DNA from: Deltaproteobacteria bacterium HGW-Deltaproteobacteria-14
GTDB lineage: Bacteria > Myxococcota_A > UBA9042 > PHBI01
Direction: 5' to 3'
Assembly: GCA_002841945.1 (NCBI GenBank)
Contig: PHBI01000017.1
Location: 1 to 59,576 of the forward strand
DNA: 59,576 nt
The position numbers and the translations under genes were made by a program. Under the pieces are notes generated by a model. That model saw only the letters and a program-made list of their open reading frames with translations, was not told the DNA's origin and did no database searches. This document shows positions 43,133-52,019 of this stretch, one piece after another; the first letter of the stretch is position 1; each line of letters starts with the position of its first letter.

Positions 43133-44461
43133 TTGGACCTCTGGAAAAAAACGCTCGATGTCCTTGAAGGGTCGGTGGAGCCGTACGACTTCAAGAACTG
43201 GATCCTGCCGATCCAGTGCGACACCATCGACCAGGACGGCCGCGAGATCGTCCTCTCCGTGCCCGACGCCTCCCACGGTGAGTGGCTCCAGGAGAACTTC
43301 ATCGGGGAGATCAAGGAGACGCTGCGCTCCTTCACCCAGCACGACTACCGCGTGCGCTTCACCTACTACGGCGCATACGGCGACGACGATCGCCAGGCCG
43401 CCGGGCGGAGCACGATCGCGCCGGTCCCCCAGGGCGCCCCCCCCGATCTCATCCACCGCTACCGCTTCGAAGAGTTCGTCGACGGGCCCACCAACCAGTT
43501 CGCGATGACCGCCGCCCGCGCCGTCGCGGACCACCCGGGCACCCGCTACAACCCGCTCTTCATCTTCGGCGGCGTCGGCCTCGGCAAGACCCACCTGCTG
43601 CACGCGATCGGCCACGCGGTCGTCGAGCGCAACCCCGCCGCGCGCGTGTTCTACGTCACGTCCGAGACGTACGTGAACGACCTGATCGCCGCCATCCGCA
43701 CCGACAAGATGCACGCCTTCCGCAAGCGCTACCGCGACGACTGCGACGTGCTGCTGGTCGACGACATCCAGTTCATCGCCGGAAAGGACCGATCGCAGGA
43801 AGAATTCTTCCATATGTTCAACACGTTGCACTCTGCTCACAAGCAGATCGTGATGACGTGTGATCAGCTCCCTCAGTCGATCCCGGACATGGAGGATCGC
43901 CTCAAGTCGCGGCTGCAGTGGGGACTCATCGCGGACATCAAGCCGCCGGGCTTCGAGACGCGGGTCGCCATCCTCAAGAAGAAGGCCGAAGCCGACGGGA
44001 TGGACTTGCCCGACGACGCGGCGATGCTGATCGCGCGCCACGTGACGCGCAACGTCCGCGAGCTCGAGGGCGCCCTGATGCGGGTCGAGGCCAACGCCCG
44101 CATGATGCGCCGCGAGATCGACGTCCATCTGGTCGAGCAGACGCTGAGCGACATCATCGGGGACGGCCTCCGCCGGGTGCAGCCCGACCAGATCGTCAAG
44201 GCCGTCTGCGCGGAGTTCAAGGTCCAGATCAGCGAGCTCAAGGGCCCGCGCAGGCACCGCAACATCACCGTCCCGCGCCAGATCGCGATGTACCTCGTGC
44301 GCGAGCTGACCGACGAGTCCCTCCCCCAGATCGGGGGGCTGTTCGGCGGGCGCGACCACTCGACCGTGATCAACGCCCTCAAGCGGGTCGAGGCCCTGCG
44401 CGACGCCAACCCGGACACGCGCAACCGGATCGAGAAGGTCCGCCGCCAGCTGCGCGAGTAG
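43133..44461 (+). CDS. dnaA: Chromosomal replication initiator DnaA
   Basis: 442 residues from a TTG start with GAGGG upstream; the N terminus (DLWKKTLDVLEGSVEPYDFK) matches domain I. Walker A is GGVGLGKT near 147, Walker B is LLVDDIQFIAGK near 208, and the domain IV signature is GGLFGGRDHSTV near 400. It binds DnaA boxes at oriC and opens the duplex. A 28-base inverted repeat lies 52 bases after the stop. The gene faces away from rpmH, marking the usual origin junction. Confidence 0.96.
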   Translation: MDLWKKTLDVLEGSVEPYDFKNWILPIQCDTIDQDGREIVLSVPDASHGEWLQENFIGEIKETLRSFTQHDYRVRFTYYGAYGDDDRQAAGRSTIAPVPQGAPPDLIHRYRFEEFVDGPTNQFAMTAARAVADHPGTRYNPLFIFGGVGLGKTHLLHAIGHAVVERNPAARVFYVTSETYVNDLIAAIRTDKMHAFRKRYRDDCDVLLVDDIQFIAGKDRSQEEFFHMFNTLHSAHKQIVMTCDQLPQSIPDMEDRLKSRLQWGLIADIKPPGFETRVAILKKKAEADGMDLPDDAAMLIARHVTRNVRELEGALMRVEANARMMRREIDVHLVEQTLSDIIGDGLRRVQPDQIVKAVCAEFKVQISELKGPRRHRNITVPRQIAMYLVRELTDESLPQIGGLFGGRDHSTVINALKRVEALRDANPDTRNRIEKVRRQLRE

Positions 44462-44512
44462 CGCGGCCGAGAGGACGAGCAGGACCGAAGCGGCAGGGTT
44501 CATCGGCGACAC

Positions 44513-44540
44513 GTTGACCTGAATAAATGTTCAGGTCAAC
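44513..44540. other. Perfect 11-bp inverted repeat after dnaA
   Basis: GTTGACCTGAA, a 6-base AT-rich spacer, then the exact complement. There is no T-tract, so a simple terminator is uncertain. The inner CTGAA-N6-TTCAG core partly resembles the deltaproteobacterial LexA box, so a repressor site is possible. Confidence 0.5.
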
Positions 44541-44588
44541 TATCGTCGCGATGGCCTGCCGCTTTTCTCGTTCGCCCACGCGTTCGCG

Positions 44589-44704
44589 TTCGAGCTCGGC
44601 GGGGTCGCGCTCGCCCACACGTTCGCTTCACGCGTTCGAGTTCGCGTTCGAGCTCGGCGGGGTCGCGCTCGCCCACACGTTCGCTTCACGCGTTCGAGTT
44701 CGCT
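44589..44704. repeat. Two tandem 58-bp TTCG-rich repeats
   Basis: Near-perfect direct repeats with period 58, beginning TTCGAGCTCGGCGGGG and rich in TTCGAG/TTCGCG sub-repeats. Two 24-bp repeats (GTTCGACCGCGCTCCGCC core) follow at 44735 to 44782. They lie beside the DnaA-box-like cluster and could be iteron-like; the minus-strand reading frames across them are low-complexity and unlikely to be genes. Confidence 0.8.
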
Positions 44705-44929
44705 TCGCGCGTTCGAGTTCGCGCTCGCGTTCGCGTTCGACCGCGCTCCGCCGGCCCCGTTCGACCGCGCTCCGCCAGCCCCGTCGGCCCGCGCGTCGCA
44801 AAAACGTGGGCGAAAAATTCGACGCGCCACCGACCTCGCCGCACTCTGCGCGACGCCATAGACGCGAACCGCCGGAGACGGCTCGATCGCGACGACGCAG
44901 CCCCCGCTTCCGGAGCCTCCTCCGGACGC

Positions 44930-45180
44930 CGCTGGGGCCTGCGGACAACCCTGTGTATCGCGCGTGGACAACCCTTGGGACAAGGGTGTGGAGCCACTGT
45001 GCATGACACGCGCGGCGGCTCGTCCACAGGTCCGTGCGCCGCTGATCCCCAGCGCTGTCCACGCCGCGAGACCCGAAAAAGGCGCCGTGATCCAGCGATC
45101 TCGGACTCTCTCCCGATCATCCACAGGCCTTACTTTGAAGGTTGGATCCCTGATCTTCTCCTCTCTCTCTCCTCTCAAAG
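44930..45180. other. Candidate chromosomal replication origin (oriC)
   Basis: The dnaA-dnaN gap of about 820 bases clusters sites near the DnaA consensus TTATNCACA on both strands: TGTGTATCG (44952), CGTGGACAA (44963), TGTGCATGA (44998, 8 of 9), TCGTCCACA (45020) and TCATCCACA (45117, 8 of 9). Immediately after the last box is an AT-richer, pyrimidine-rich stretch (45128 to 45180) that could be the unwinding element. Gene orientation also switches nearby. No box is a perfect consensus. Confidence 0.6.
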
Positions 45181-45282
45181 TGGGCCAGAGCGGGCGAAAG
45201 TGAGGTTGACCAGAGCGGCCTGCCAGCGCAAAGGTAGGCGCGCATCCGGTCCCTCCCCCGCTTGTTGACGAGGTGCTGATCC

Positions 45283-46419
45283 ATGGCAACGCTGGAGCTG
45301 AAGCTCGACCGCAACACCTTCCTCGGCGCCGTCTACAAGACGCAGGGCGTGGTCGATCGGAAGTCGACGAGCAACGTCCTGAGCCACATCCTCGTCGAGA
45401 CCCTCAACGAGGGCCGCATCCGGCTGCTCGGCACCGACTACGACGTGACCATTCAGGCCGAGGTCCCGGCCGAGGTCATCGTCGCCGGCGCCGCCTGCAT
45501 CAACGGCAAGAGCCTCTTCGACGTGATCAAGAACGTCGACGATGACGAGGTCGTCATCCTCGGCCTGCCCAACGACTGGGTCGAGGTGACCGCCGGCCGC
45601 TCGGTGTTCAAGCTCGCTGGCATCACCCCCGCCGACTTCCCGGAGCTCCAGCTCCCCGAGGACGCCCGCTGGCTCGGCATCCCCAAGGCCGCCTTCAAGG
45701 ACCTCGTCGAGAAGACCGCGTTCAGCATGTCCGACGACGAGACGCGGATGAACCTCAACGGCGTCTTCCTCAAGATCGAGCCCGGCTCGAGCGACGGCCT
45801 GTCGCGCCTGACCATGGTCTCGACCGACGGGCACCGCCTCTCGAAGGTCGAGATCGAGGCCGAGCTCCAGGGCTACGCCGGCGAGAGCCTCAACGCCATC
45901 GTCCACAAGAAGGGCGTGCAAGAGGTCCGGCGCCTCCTCGACGGAGACGGCGACGTCCTCGACGTCGGCTTCGCCCCGGGCGTCATCCTCTTTCGCAGCG
46001 GCGGCACGACCTTCTCCGTCCGTCAGATCGAGGACGCCTACCCGGACTTCGCCAAGGTCATCCCGGCCGCCGCGCCGGTCCGCGTCGTCGTCCCGCGCGA
46101 GCGCCTGCTCCGCGCCATCCGCCGTAACGCCATCCTGACCAGCAACAAGACCTACATCATCAAGGTCGAGCTGCAGCCGGGCAAGATCGCCGTGACCACC
46201 TCGAACCCCGACTACGGCGAGGGCCGCGACGAGGTCGACGTCGACTACAACGGCGAGGGCATGGTCATCGGGTTCAACTACAACTACCTCCAGGACGTGC
46301 TCAACGTCATCCGGGGCGAGACCGCCGTCCTCGAGCTGACCGACGAGTTCAGCCCGACCGTCGTGACCTCCCCGAGCGAGCCCGGCGCCATCTTCGTCGT
46401 CATGCCCATGCGCGTGTGA
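45283..46419 (+). CDS. dnaN: DNA polymerase III beta sliding clamp
   Basis: 378 residues, typical length. Family landmarks include the opening ATLELKLDRNTFLGAVYKTQ, LVSTDGHRLSKVE near 190, VVVPRERLLRAIRR, and the end FVVMPMRV. The ring clamps polymerase III to DNA. The ATG has GAGGT about 10 bases upstream. It follows the candidate origin and precedes recF by 23 bases, so dnaN-recF are probably one transcript. Confidence 0.96.
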   Translation: MATLELKLDRNTFLGAVYKTQGVVDRKSTSNVLSHILVETLNEGRIRLLGTDYDVTIQAEVPAEVIVAGAACINGKSLFDVIKNVDDDEVVILGLPNDWVEVTAGRSVFKLAGITPADFPELQLPEDARWLGIPKAAFKDLVEKTAFSMSDDETRMNLNGVFLKIEPGSSDGLSRLTMVSTDGHRLSKVEIEAELQGYAGESLNAIVHKKGVQEVRRLLDGDGDVLDVGFAPGVILFRSGGTTFSVRQIEDAYPDFAKVIPAAAPVRVVVPRERLLRAIRRNAILTSNKTYIIKVELQPGKIAVTTSNPDYGEGRDEVDVDYNGEGMVIGFNYNYLQDVLNVIRGETAVLELTDEFSPTVVTSPSEPGAIFVVMPMRV

Positions 46420-46442
46420 CCCGTTGGCGTAGCTGATCTCCC

Positions 46443-47552
46443 ATGCACCTCGTCGCGCTCGGCGCCGAACACTTCCGGAACCTCGCGACCTTTCGGCTCG
46501 CGCCGCATCGGCGCTTCAATATCCTCGAGGGCAAGAACGGCCAGGGGAAGACCAACCTCCTCGAGGCCGTCTTCCTGCTCAGCGCGTTCCGGTCCTTTCG
46601 CGATGCGAGGAACCGTGAGCTCGTTTCGTGGAGCGAGGAAGCGACGACAGTATACGGCGAAATTGTGCGTCGCGACATCGCGCGCACGGTGGAGGTCACG
46701 GTCAGCGCCAAGGGCAAGCGCGTCGCCCTCGACGGCAAGAACATCACCCGGCTGCCCGACGAGCTCGCCCACCTCAACGTCGTGCTGTTCGGCCCCGACG
46801 ACCTGTCGCTGACCAAGGCCGGGCCGCAGCTGCGGCGACGCTTCATCGACCGCGCGGCCTACGCCGTGTGGCCGGACTACGTGACGGGGCTGCGCCGCTA
46901 CGCCGAGGCGCTCAAGAACCGCAACGAGCTGCTCCGCCAGGCGGCGGCCGGGGGGCTCGACGTCGGCGTCATCCAGGCCTTCGAGCACGCCCTCGTGCAG
47001 CACGGCGCCCGCGTCGTCCAGCGGCGCCTGCAGTTCCTCAAGAGCTTTCAGCCGCACTTCGACCGGGTCTTCGACCACATCACGGCGGGCGCGCTCAAGG
47101 GGGGCATCGCCTACCGGGGCTTCAAGGGGCTCTCGAAGGACGCTGACCTGGCGGCGCTCGAGGCGGGTTACGCCCAGGCCCTCGATGAGGCGCGCGCGAC
47201 CGACATGCGCCGCGGCTTCACCTCGGTCGGGCCCCACAGCGACGACCTGCTGTTTCACATCAACAAGCGCTCGGCCCGGGTCTACGCGAGCCAGGGTCAG
47301 CACCGCGCCTTCGTGCTCGCGCTCAAGATCGCCGAGCTCCACCGCATCCACGAGGCCATCGGGGTCTACCCGGTCTTTCTGCTCGACGACGTCTCGAGCG
47401 AGCTCGACGAGGAGCGCAACGCCCAGCTCATGAGCTACCTCGACCAGGCGGGCGGGCAGGTCTTCATCACGACGACGGACCGGCGCTTCATCCACGTCGC
47501 CTCCGACGCCCGGGTCTACCGCGTCGCCGACGGCGTCATCAGCGCCGAATAG
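46443..47552 (+). CDS. recF: DNA replication and repair protein RecF
   Basis: 369 residues. Walker A is EGKNGQGKTNLLEAV near 35, the SMC-like signature region is YASQGQHRAFVLALK, and Walker B is FLLDDVSSELDEERN. RecF helps load RecA at gaps through RecOR. Following recF one usually finds gyrB; here murA follows instead after 243 bases without a gene. That gap contains two similar short motifs (GTATGGTCGGC) at 47636 and 47761, of unknown meaning. Confidence 0.95.
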   Translation: MHLVALGAEHFRNLATFRLAPHRRFNILEGKNGQGKTNLLEAVFLLSAFRSFRDARNRELVSWSEEATTVYGEIVRRDIARTVEVTVSAKGKRVALDGKNITRLPDELAHLNVVLFGPDDLSLTKAGPQLRRRFIDRAAYAVWPDYVTGLRRYAEALKNRNELLRQAAAGGLDVGVIQAFEHALVQHGARVVQRRLQFLKSFQPHFDRVFDHITAGALKGGIAYRGFKGLSKDADLAALEAGYAQALDEARATDMRRGFTSVGPHSDDLLFHINKRSARVYASQGQHRAFVLALKIAELHRIHEAIGVYPVFLLDDVSSELDEERNAQLMSYLDQAGGQVFITTTDRRFIHVASDARVYRVADGVISAE

Positions 47553-47795
47553 CGGCGTCTCGGCGTTCGTTCTCGGGGTGCCGGCGTGGCGCCGGTGGAG
47601 GAGGGCGCGGTGGAGCGAGGGTACGGGCGAGAGCGTATGGTCGGCCACCACGGACTCCGCGGGAGCGACCCGGAGGGCGTCCTCACGGACGTTAATTTGC
47701 GCGAGATCCAGGTTGGATCAGGGAACGCACCGATTCAATCGACGACCCGATCCCGCGAGGGTATGGTCGGCGCACCGCTGGACGGGGAGGGAATC

Positions 47796-49079
47796 ATGCA
47801 GCGTTTCGTCATCGAGGGAGGCCGACCGCTCAAGGGGACCGTCACGCCGGGAGGTAGCAAGAACGAAGCCTTGCCGGTCCTCGCCGCGTGCCTGCTGACC
47901 CCCGAGCCGGTCATCCTGAAGAACCTGCCGGACATCGCTGACGTCCAGGTCATGCTCGAGGTGCTCGAGGCCCTCGGCTGCAAGGTCGAGCGCCTCGCCT
48001 CGGACACGGTGCGGATCACCGCCGAGGAGCTCGTCGGCCCGAAGGTCGACCCGGCGCTCGCGCGCCGCATCCGCGCCTCCATCCTGTTCGCCGGCCCGAT
48101 GCTCGGCCGCCTCGGTCAGGTGCAGCTCCCGCCCCCAGGCGGCGACGTCATCGGCCGCCGCCGCCTCGACACCCACTTCCTCGGGCTCCAGGCCCTCGGC
48201 GCCTCCTTCGAGGTCGGCGAGGTCTACGACCTGCGCGCGAACGGGCGCCTCAAGGGGACCGAGGTCTTCTTCGACGAGGCCTCGGTGACCGCCACCGAGA
48301 ACGTCATCATGGCCGCCGCGCTCGCCGACGGGCAGACCGTGCTGATGAACGCCGCCTGCGAGCCGCACGTGCAGGGGCTCTGCCGCATGCTGGTGTCGAT
48401 GGGCGCCGAGATCAGCGGCATCGGCACCAACACCCTGCGCATCACCGGCTCGCGGCAGCTCCACGGCACGACCCACACCATCGGGCCGGACTACCTCGAG
48501 ATCGGCAGCTTCATCGGCCTCGCCGCCGTCACCAACTCCGACATCACCATCGAGGGCGCGCGGCCGGACGAGCTGCGCATGATCCTCCACGTCTTCAAGA
48601 AGCTCGGCGTCCACCCCGAGATCAAAGGCAACACCGTCCACGTCGCCCCGGAGCAGCCGCTCGAGGTGCGCAAAGACCTCCACGGCGCCATCCCGCGCAT
48701 CGACGACGCCCCGTGGCCGGCCTTCCCGACCGACCTCATGTCGATCGCCATCACCGTGGCGACGCAGTCCAAGGGCACGGTGCTGTTCTTCGAGAAGATG
48801 TTCGAGGGCCGGATGTTCTTCACCGACGCTCTCATCGGCATGGGCGCGAGCATCATCCTGTGCGATCCCCACCGCATCGTCGTCGTTGGGCCATCGCAGC
48901 TCTACGGCACGCAGCTCGAGAGCCCGGACGTGCGCGCCGGCATGGCGCTGCTCATCGCGTCCCTCGCCGGCAAGGGCAAGTCGACGATGTACAACATCCG
49001 TCAGATCGACCGCGGCTACCTCAACATCGACGAGAAGCTCCGAGCGCTCGGCGCCTCCATCGTCCGCGAAGAGGTCTGA
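47796..49079 (+). CDS. murA: UDP-N-acetylglucosamine 1-carboxyvinyltransferase MurA with Asp in place of catalytic Cys
   Basis: 427 residues, started at ATG with GGGAGGG upstream; the longer frame lacks homology. It opens QRFVIEGGRPLKGTVTPGGS and contains NEALPVLAACLL, a MurA signature. The active loop reads PPPGGDVIGRRRLDTH: residue 117 is Asp where most MurAs have Cys (C115 in E. coli). Asp at this site is known from Mycobacterium, Chlamydia and Borrelia MurAs, which keep activity but escape alkylation by fosfomycin. It catalyses the first committed step of peptidoglycan synthesis. Confidence 0.95.
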   Translation: MQRFVIEGGRPLKGTVTPGGSKNEALPVLAACLLTPEPVILKNLPDIADVQVMLEVLEALGCKVERLASDTVRITAEELVGPKVDPALARRIRASILFAGPMLGRLGQVQLPPPGGDVIGRRRLDTHFLGLQALGASFEVGEVYDLRANGRLKGTEVFFDEASVTATENVIMAAALADGQTVLMNAACEPHVQGLCRMLVSMGAEISGIGTNTLRITGSRQLHGTTHTIGPDYLEIGSFIGLAAVTNSDITIEGARPDELRMILHVFKKLGVHPEIKGNTVHVAPEQPLEVRKDLHGAIPRIDDAPWPAFPTDLMSIAITVATQSKGTVLFFEKMFEGRMFFTDALIGMGASIILCDPHRIVVVGPSQLYGTQLESPDVRAGMALLIASLAGKGKSTMYNIRQIDRGYLNIDEKLRALGASIVREEV

Positions 49080-49092
49080 CCTCGCTGCCTCG

Positions 49093-49193
49093 AACCACGG
49101 AGCGCACGGAGACCACGGACAACCGCTGGCGGCGCGCGCTACCAGCGGTCGACTCGACCCCCTCCGTGCCCTCCGCTCCCTCCGTGGTGAACG
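49093..49193. repeat. REP-like nested palindrome with CACGGAG units
   Basis: ACCACGGAGCGCACGGAG on the left is mirrored by CTCCGCTCCCTCCGTGGT on the right, and an inner pair CCGCTGG/CCAGCGG nests inside. It fills most of the 168-base murA-proB gap. It resembles intergenic ACGGAG-type repeats known from several bacterial genomes, but copy number here cannot be judged from one window. Confidence 0.65.
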
Positions 49194-49247
49194 TCCCATG
49201 AGCCCACTCGCACGCACCCGGTCCAGTCTCCGAGGTTCGCGGTCCAG

Positions 49248-50381
49248 ATGAATGAACCCCTGACTCCGGCACGGGACCTCGGCCCCATCCGACGTCTCGT
49301 CGTCAAGCTCGGCAGCTCGACCCTGGCCAGCGTCGACCTCGACGCCCTCGTCGACGAGGTCCAGCGCCTGCGCCAGGGCGGCGTCGAGGTCGCCATCGTG
49401 ACCAGCGGCGCGGTCGCCTCCGGGCTCGTCCGGCTCAACATCGCCGAGCGCCCGTCCGACCTCGCCAAGGTCCAGGCCATCGCCGCCGTCGGGCAGGTCG
49501 ATCTGATGGCGCGCTACCGCAACGCCTTCGGCCGCCACGGCGCCCACTGCGCGCAGATCCTCATCACCCACGAGGGCCTCGCCGAGCGCCGCCACTTCAT
49601 CAACGTGCGCCACACCCTCAACGAGCTGTTCGAGCTCGGCGTCGTCCCGGTCGTCAACGAGAACGACACCGTCGCCACCGAGGAGCTCCGCTTCGGCGAC
49701 AACGACCGCCTCGCCGCCGCCATCGCGACCGTCCTCGACGCCGACCTCGTCATCCTGCTGTCGGACATCGACGCCCTCTACACCGCCGACCCGCGGGTCG
49801 ACCCGAGCGCCCGCCCGATCCACGAGGTCGCCTCCATCGACGACGGCGTCCGCGCGGTCGCTGGCACCGCCGGCAGCTCGGTCGGGACCGGCGGCATGAT
49901 CTCGAAGGTCCAGTCCGCCGAGATCGCCGTCGAGGCCGGGATCCCGCTGGTCATCGCCCGCGGCGACGACCCCGCGCTCATCGGGCGCATCGTCGCCGGC
50001 GAGCGCGTCGGCACCCTCTTCGCCGCCAACGAGCACCGCAAGGACCGGCGCCGCCACTGGATCGCCTTCCTGTCACGCCTCAAGGGCACGGTCGTCGTCG
50101 ACGCCGGCGCCGTCAAGGCGCTCCGCGACCGCGGCTCGAGCCTGCTCCCCATCGGGGTCGTGGCGGTCCACGGCGCCTTCGCGGCCGGCGACGGCGTGCT
50201 CGTCGAGGGCCCCGACGGCGAGCCCATCGCCCGCGGGCTGGTCGGCTACGACCACCAGACCCTCGCGCAGATCCAGGGCAAGAAGAGCGACGACATCGCG
50301 CACCTCCTCGACCGGACGGGGGTCGACCCGGTGGTACATCGCAACGACATGGTGCTGGTCACCGGGGAGGGGCAGCCGTGA
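49248..50381 (+). CDS. proB: Glutamate 5-kinase
   Basis: 377 residues: an amino-acid-kinase domain (RLVVKLGSSTLAS, VTSGAVASG, PVVNENDTVATEELRFGDND, GTGGMISKV) and a C-terminal PUA domain (about 285 to 365, GTVVVDAGAVKALRDRGSSL). It phosphorylates glutamate in proline synthesis. The proA partner is not in the window. Its stop overlaps the next start (GTGA), coupling it to an unrelated-looking Cys-cluster protein. Confidence 0.95.
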   Translation: MNEPLTPARDLGPIRRLVVKLGSSTLASVDLDALVDEVQRLRQGGVEVAIVTSGAVASGLVRLNIAERPSDLAKVQAIAAVGQVDLMARYRNAFGRHGAHCAQILITHEGLAERRHFINVRHTLNELFELGVVPVVNENDTVATEELRFGDNDRLAAAIATVLDADLVILLSDIDALYTADPRVDPSARPIHEVASIDDGVRAVAGTAGSSVGTGGMISKVQSAEIAVEAGIPLVIARGDDPALIGRIVAGERVGTLFAANEHRKDRRRHWIAFLSRLKGTVVVDAGAVKALRDRGSSLLPIGVVAVHGAFAAGDGVLVEGPDGEPIARGLVGYDHQTLAQIQGKKSDDIAHLLDRTGVDPVVHRNDMVLVTGEGQP

Positions 50382-51928
50382 GGACACCGCAGACGACCGT
50401 GCCACCGCTGCGCGAGGACGTGACCGCCAAGAAGTTTGGCGGCCGCCTCGTCGTCGAGGACGCCGTCCGGCGCGTCCGCGTCCCGGTCGACGCTCTCACC
50501 ATCAGCGTGATGCAGGCCCTCGCCGACGGCCCGCTGACCCCCGACGCCCTCGTCCGCGAGGTCGGCGCCCCGCGCTTCGAGGTGTGGCAGCGGGTGCGAA
50601 TGCTGAACGCCCACCAGCTCCTCGAGACCGCGCGGTCCCAGGCCCAGCGGCGGATCCACCAAGCACCGGCGACGACGCCGGTCGACCCGGCGACCGCCGC
50701 GCTGCGCTACCCCTCCGGCCTGCGCCACGGCTGCGTCGCCAGCGGCGGCTGCTGCCACGGCACCGACGTCGGCCCGCTGAAGCCCGACGACATCGAGCGC
50801 ATCAAGGAGATCGACTGGTCGCCCCACCTCCCCGAAGACGTCACCCCGGACGACTGGCTGGTCGAGACCGTCGACCCCCGCGGGGTGACCGTGACGCTCC
50901 TCGGGATGCGCCACGGGCGCTGCGTCTTCCTCGCCCCGGACAAGCTCTGCGTCATCCACCGCGTCGCGGGGTCGGCGCAGAAGCCGACCATCTGCCGACA
51001 GTTCCCCTACACCTTCACCCGCACGCCCGGCGGCGTCGACGTCAGCTATTCGATGGAGTGTCGCGCCTGGCACCGGGCGCGCCAGGGCGGGCCGGAGCCC
51101 GCCGCCGACGAGGCGACCGCGCGGACCTACCTCGCCGAGGGGGGGCCGCTGCTCGAGCTGCCGACCCCGGTCCCGCTGTGGCCCGGCGTGGACCTCGACC
51201 TCGCGACCTGGGAGGCGCTGCGCCAGGAGACCCTCGCCGGCGTCCGCGCGGCCACGGACGTCGCCGGCGTCGCCCTGGCCCTGGTCGCCCCCGCGCGCCA
51301 GCTGTTTGCGACGCACCACGCCGAGGCGCGCGCGGAAGAGGTCTTTTTAACTCGTGAAGCGTGGTCCATCCCAGAGCGCGATGCTGCATCGCACGACGCC
51401 GTTCAGCGCTTCTTCGCGAGCTGCCGCGCGGTGGCCGAGCGGGTCGACGCCGGCCTGACGGCGATTCGGGAGGACCAGCTCGGCGGCGGCCGACCGGAGG
51501 AGGCCGACCGCACCGAGCGGGTCCGGTCGGTCTTGATCGACTTCTTCACCGGGCGCCGGGTCGACGATCTCGCGCGTTGCCCGGAGGAGACCGACATCTG
51601 GCGGGACATGGTCCTCGCCGCGCTCTACGCCCACGAACCGGCGCGGCGCGACTACGTGCTCTACGGCGTGGCCAGGCTCACCCTGACGCTGCTCGCCGGC
51701 CACCTCCTGACGGGGCTCCTCGCCCAGACGTCGCTCCGCGGCCGCACCAGCGAGCAGGACGCCGTTGACAGCGTGGTGCTCCTTACTAAGATGCTCCGCG
51801 GCTCCGCCTTCATGAGCCTCCTCGGTGGCTTGCGAGGCGAGCTCGTCGAGCTGCTGGTAGACAACGTCGAGGTCTTCGCCCAGGGCGATGCACCGCGCCA
51901 ACCTCATCCTCAGCTCGACATCCGTTGA
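50378..51928 (+). CDS. YkgJ-family Cys-cluster (metal-binding) protein
   Basis: 516 residues, GTG start overlapping the proB stop. The YkgJ (CxxCC-type) module lies at about 115 to 235: HGCVASGGCCHGTD, then GRCVFLAPDKLC, KPTICRQFPYTF and MECRAW. These Cys residues probably bind zinc or an iron-sulfur cluster. An N-terminal winged-helix-like part (about 30 to 85) and a helical C-terminal half (about 330 to 500) are unassigned. There is no signal peptide. The function is unknown; coupling to proB suggests shared expression only. Confidence 0.72.
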   Translation: MRTPQTTVPPLREDVTAKKFGGRLVVEDAVRRVRVPVDALTISVMQALADGPLTPDALVREVGAPRFEVWQRVRMLNAHQLLETARSQAQRRIHQAPATTPVDPATAALRYPSGLRHGCVASGGCCHGTDVGPLKPDDIERIKEIDWSPHLPEDVTPDDWLVETVDPRGVTVTLLGMRHGRCVFLAPDKLCVIHRVAGSAQKPTICRQFPYTFTRTPGGVDVSYSMECRAWHRARQGGPEPAADEATARTYLAEGGPLLELPTPVPLWPGVDLDLATWEALRQETLAGVRAATDVAGVALALVAPARQLFATHHAEARAEEVFLTREAWSIPERDAASHDAVQRFFASCRAVAERVDAGLTAIREDQLGGGRPEEADRTERVRSVLIDFFTGRRVDDLARCPEETDIWRDMVLAALYAHEPARRDYVLYGVARLTLTLLAGHLLTGLLAQTSLRGRTSEQDAVDSVVLLTKMLRGSAFMSLLGGLRGELVELLVDNVEVFAQGDAPRQPHPQLDIR

Positions 51929-51949
51929 ACCCTCGCGGCCTGATTTGCG

Positions 51950-51978
51950 TTGTACGCCGCGAGTCAGACCGCTAGTGT
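51950..51978 (+). promoter_or_regulatory. Possible promoter of the PPIase gene
   Basis: TTGTAC and TAGTGT are separated by 17 bases, about 42 bases upstream of the PPIase start. Both hexamers are imperfect. Confidence 0.35.
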
Positions 51979-52019
51979 CCCCGAATTCCGACACCGCGCT
52001 GTGAGAACTGGGAGGACCC

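Noticed and set aside
44589..44782. CRISPR array
   Set aside because: Repeats are adjacent without unique spacers, there are only two units of each size, and no cas genes are present.
44540..45289. Minus-strand frames across the dnaA-dnaN gap
   Set aside because: The translations are Arg/Ser/Ala/Asn low-complexity sequence arising from the TTCG repeats, with no start signal, and they cross the candidate oriC.
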